Below, in pieces: positions 61,149-64,000 of a DNA stretch of 64,000 bases. How positions within the stretch are numbered: the stretch's first letter is position 1; each line of letters opens with the position of its first letter. The position numbers and the translations under genes were made by a program. The notes below the pieces were generated by a model. The model made no database searches. It worked only from the letters and a program-made list of their open reading frames with translations, and was not told the DNA's origin. Origin of the DNA: a virus; the IMG/VR virus record IMGVR_UViG_3300001683_000022, positions 1-64,000 of that record, one strand, 5' to 3'.

Positions 61149-61358
61149 TTGTTACTTAAAGTTAAAGTAAATAAAGAGAATAAACACTGTTATCATGTAA
61201 AGTGTAATAAAGGTATCTTAGAATTAAATGATCTAGCTCCTTGTGAACTAGAAGACTGGGTTGAAGATAATATAAAAACTAATGCAGACATCAAGAAGGT
61301 ACGTAAGGTTCTTCTTAAGAGAGCATTTATAACGGATATAACCCAAAGGATATTATGA
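61149..61358 (+). CDS. Small hypothetical protein (TTG start)
   Basis: The 69-residue Lys/Cys-containing product starts at a TTG with no good ribosome site; an in-frame ATG is lacking. Its stop overlaps the next ATG by 4 bp (ATGA), which supports translation. No motif recognised. Confidence 0.5.
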   Translation: MLLKVKVNKENKHCYHVKCNKGILELNDLAPCELEDWVEDNIKTNADIKKVRKVLLKRAFITDITQRIL

Positions 61359-61984
61359 AAGTAATAGATGTTCTTAATGCATTAAAACATGGTGAGTTGT
61401 CTAACTCCCATTTATCAGAAGCTTTATTAGACCCCACTACGGATAGGAGTCAGGTATTTAATTATATTAATAGAGCTATTGTAGATATTAATAATGAATT
61501 TAATTTGAATGAGAGTGAGGTATTTTTAACTCTTCAAGAAAACGTAGCAAAGTACTCCATTTCAGCTGCTAAAGTAATTAAGATAATAGGTGTATTTAGA
61601 TCAGATGGTGTAGAGCTCAGTTTAAATGGTGCTGCAGATCCCCTCATGTCCGTCTATATACCTTCATTTAATAACATAGAATATTATGGATTAAATAAGG
61701 CTTCAGCAACAACAACTGATTTTTTATCTATTATTTATTTAAAAGAGTTTGATAAAGTGGTAACTGATTTAGATGATATTTCTCTGCCTACAACATTCCT
61801 TGAATGCATTACTAGTTACGTAGGTTATTTAGCCCAACATTCTTTAGGTATAGCAGACAATACTGTAGCTACTGGATTTAAAGTTACTTATCTAGAAAGT
61901 ATTTCTAAGGTTAGACGCTTAGGGCTTATACCGGATGTATATAGTAAACATGCTTATTGGTTAACTAAAAAAGGGTTTGTATAA
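61355..61984 (+). CDS. Head-tail connector/adaptor (N4 gp67-like)
   Basis: The 209-residue protein has the podoviral adaptor pattern: an N-terminal helix pair with YINRAIVDINNEF, a middle beta region, and a C-terminal helix LECITSYVGYLAQHSLGI. It would bind the portal ring and the tail. It overlaps the upstream gene by 4 bp and its stop overlaps the fibre start by 1 bp (TAATG). Confidence 0.75.
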   Translation: MKVIDVLNALKHGELSNSHLSEALLDPTTDRSQVFNYINRAIVDINNEFNLNESEVFLTLQENVAKYSISAAKVIKIIGVFRSDGVELSLNGAADPLMSVYIPSFNNIEYYGLNKASATTTDFLSIIYLKEFDKVVTDLDDISLPTTFLECITSYVGYLAQHSLGIADNTVATGFKVTYLESISKVRRLGLIPDVYSKHAYWLTKKGFV

Positions 61985-64000
61985 TGAGAAAACCTTCCTC
62001 CACTATTGTAGGTATAGGCTATGACATTGATGGTAATGAAGTATCTACCTATGTAGATAATACAAATATAGTTGCTGATAGTGCGCCTAATATCATTATT
62101 GTTGGTGAAGCTATTGATGAAGTTATTTCTGTTAGTACTAATGTAGATGACGTTATTGATGTTAGTGCTAATATTCCTTCTCTAAATACAGTTGCAACTG
62201 ATATTGAAAGTGTTAAAGCAATAGCAGAAAATTTAGATGCTGTTTTAGATTCTTCTAATCAAGCAGCTATAGCATTAGCAAAGGCAAATGCAGCCTCTGC
62301 AAGTGCAGCAGCAGCATTAGCAAGTGAGGGTGCAGTAGCAGCAAACTTGGTACTTACCGACCAAGATACATTAGATACAGCAGCAGACTTGGTACTTACT
62401 ACTGCAGATGTAGTTATTACCAATGCGGATGTGGTAACAACTAACGCAGATGTAATATTGACCGGTGCGGATGTGCTTGTTACAAATGCTGACAGGTCAG
62501 CAATTGAATCGCTCTATGACACATTTGATGATAGGTACCTTGGTTCTAAAACATCAGACCCTTCGTTAGACAATGATGGTAATGCTCTACTGATTGGGGC
62601 TATATATTTTAATAGTACAAATAACCACACAAGATTTTATAATGGCTCAGCTTGGGAAGATCCAGAAGCTACAGTTACTTCAGGTGCAAATACTGCAACT
62701 ACAAAAGCTAGTGAAGCCTTAACAAGTGCAAATACTGCTACCGCACAGGCTAGTATATCAACTGCTAAGGCAATTCTTACTGCAGCTGATGCATTAGCCA
62801 CTGCTGCTGACAGGGTTGCTACCAATGCTGATGTAGTATTGACAATAGCAGATGTAGTCACTACTAATGCCGATGTGGTAACAACTAATGCCGATGTTAT
62901 ATTAACAGGGTTAGACCTTGCAGCAACTAACCAAGATACGATTGATACGGCAGCAGATTTAGTAGCAACCAATCAAGATACCATAGACACAGCAGCCGAT
63001 AAAGTCGCTACTAATGCTGACGTAGTTCTTACAAATGCAGATGTAGTATTAGCAGAAGCAGATAAAGTTCAAACAGGATTAGATAGAATTGCAGTAGCCG
63101 CAGATGTTGTACTGGCTGAAGCCGACAAAGTACAAACTGGCTTAGACAGGATTGCAACTAACGCTGATGTAGTATCAACTAATGCTGATGTTGTATCCGC
63201 AGAAGCAGACAAGGTTCAGACAGGCTTAGATAGAATAGCTACTGCAGCTGACGTAGTGTCAGCAGAAGCTGACAAAGTACAAACCGGTTTAGACAGAATT
63301 GCTACAGCAGCCGATAGAGTTGCTACTAATGCAGATGTAGTATTAACTGCGGCTGATGTTGTTCTGACAGGGTTAGATGTTGTAGCTACCGCTGCTGATA
63401 AAATTGCAACCAACGCTGATGCAGTGCTTACTGCTGCTGATGTTGTTACTACCACTGCTGATGTAGTCACTACTAATGCTGACGTTGTATTAGTAGAAGC
63501 TGATAAGGTACAAACTGGGTTAGACAGAGTTGCAGTCAACTTAGATAAGGTACAGACAAGTCTAGATAGAGTTGCTACCAACGTAAATGTAGATATTACC
63601 AACGTAAACGTAGGTATTACCAATGCTGATGTTATTTCAGTAGAGGCTGATAAAGTACAGACTGGATTAGATAGGGTAACTACTAATGCTGATGTCGTAC
63701 TTACTCACGCTGATGTAGTTTTAGCAGAAGCGGACAAAGTACAAACAGGGCTAGATCGAATAGTGACTAATGCTGACGCTGTATTAACTAGTGCAGACGT
63801 TAGCCTTACCCATGCAGATGTTATTCTTACCCACGCAGATGTTGTTTTAACCCATGCTGATGTTGTGTCAGCGGAAGCTGATAAAGTACAAACAGGGCTA
63901 GATAGGGTCGCAACTAACTCGGATGTTGTTAGCACAGGTATAGATAGAGCGGCAGTGGAGTCGTTATATGACACATTTGATGACAGGTACTTAGGGACTA
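61984..64000 (+). CDS. Long tail fibre, N-terminal part (3' end outside window)
   Basis: The frame starts MRKPSSTIVGIGYDIDGNEV and remains open to the window end, at least 672 codons. After a short head-attachment region it turns into near-perfect seven-residue repeats such as TNADVVL, AEADKVQ and TGLDRIA, with Ala/Leu and Val/Ile three residues apart, an ideal trimeric coiled coil. The module ESLYDTFDDRYLG at about 62500 recurs at about 63955. It corresponds to the N4 appendage position after the connector gene. It probably continues into the fibre seen at the left end of the window. Confidence 0.85.
   Translation, partial: MRKPSSTIVGIGYDIDGNEVSTYVDNTNIVADSAPNIIIVGEAIDEVISVSTNVDDVIDVSANIPSLNTVATDIESVKAIAENLDAVLDSSNQAAIALAKANAASASAAAALASEGAVAANLVLTDQDTLDTAADLVLTTADVVITNADVVTTNADVILTGADVLVTNADRSAIESLYDTFDDRYLGSKTSDPSLDNDGNALLIGAIYFNSTNNHTRFYNGSAWEDPEATVTSGANTATTKASEALTSANTATAQASISTAKAILTAADALATAADRVATNADVVLTIADVVTTNADVVTTNADVILTGLDLAATNQDTIDTAADLVATNQDTIDTAADKVATNADVVLTNADVVLAEADKVQTGLDRIAVAADVVLAEADKVQTGLDRIATNADVVSTNADVVSAEADKVQTGLDRIATAADVVSAEADKVQTGLDRIATAADRVATNADVVLTAADVVLTGLDVVATAADKIATNADAVLTAADVVTTTADVVTTNADVVLVEADKVQTGLDRVAVNLDKVQTSLDRVATNVNVDITNVNVGITNADVISVEADKVQTGLDRVTTNADVVLTHADVVLAEADKVQTGLDRIVTNADAVLTSADVSLTHADVILTHADVVLTHADVVSAEADKVQTGLDRVATNSDVVSTGIDRAAVESLYDTFDDRYLGT
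62775..63960 (+). repeat. 21-bp coding repeats of the coiled-coil fibre
   Basis: About 55 units of 21 bases encode heptads of the type xxADVVx. Amino acids are strongly conserved but synonymous positions vary widely between copies (for example GCAGAAGCAGATAAAGTT versus GCTGAAGCCGACAAAGTA). This pattern points to old repeats kept by selection on the protein. Confidence 0.85.

Noticed and set aside
62637-63974. Several minus-strand frames across the fibre repeats
   Set aside because: They are antisense shadows of the 21-bp heptad repeats with low-complexity Ser/Thr/Val products.

Overview
The window is most of the genome of a lytic tailed phage of the N4 type (Schitoviridae-like podovirus). 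The diagnostic genes are an N4-gp56-family major capsid protein, an N4-type portal, a giant virion RNA polymerase (vRNAP) region, a two-gene RNAPII, a MoxR ATPase/VWA-protein pair, an N4-gp43-like primase and an N4-like terminase. The DNA is AT-rich, and the class II ribonucleotide reductase, ThyX and flavin halogenase suggest an aquatic, probably marine, bacterial host. The host cannot be named from the sequence. Both window ends lie inside tail-fibre genes on the + strand (C-terminal part at 1-2164, N-terminal part at 61984-64000). N4 gene order runs from the right end into the left end, so the source is probably circularly permuted and a few kb larger than the window.

Layout. 1-6882 (+): fibre tip, an accessory block (tryptophan-halogenase-like flavoenzyme, 2OG-Fe(II) oxygenase, small phage proteins) and a lysis cassette (membrane coiled coil, class 3 lipase, lipoprotein, GH24 lysozyme). 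6885-28463 (+): morphogenesis module in N4 order: portal, scaffold-like protein, capsid, internal/ejected proteins, then the vRNAP as two out-of-phase reading frames of 1533 and 2017 codons (3550 together, about the roughly 3500 residues of N4 gp50). 28453-47302 (-): middle genes for replication, recombination and nucleotide supply: resolvase, SSB, HU, Sak4-like ATPase, primase, Cas4-like nuclease, ThyX, MazG-like, a two-gene family A DNA polymerase, class II RNR, VWA protein and MoxR ATPase. 47490-51856 (-): early genes, namely the two RNAPII subunits and many very small proteins, separated by hairpins and a repeated 10-mer that looks like a phage promoter. 52144-64000 (+): late packaging and tail genes, namely terminase, a lambda-J-like tail fibre with its partner proteins, a head-tail connector and a long heptad-repeat fibre.

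How it works together (inference from N4). Injected vRNAP would transcribe the early minus-strand genes and make the two-subunit RNAPII. RNAPII would then transcribe the middle minus-strand genes for replication, and the SSB could help host RNA polymerase express the + strand late genes. The most unusual features are: all three polymerases are encoded in two pieces; the vRNAP has Phe where N4 and T7 enzymes have the sugar-discriminating Tyr; the vRNAP carries a HExxH protease-like motif downstream of the polymerase and an SNase-like domain near its N terminus; and the early region has a recurring hairpin/promoter-like architecture.
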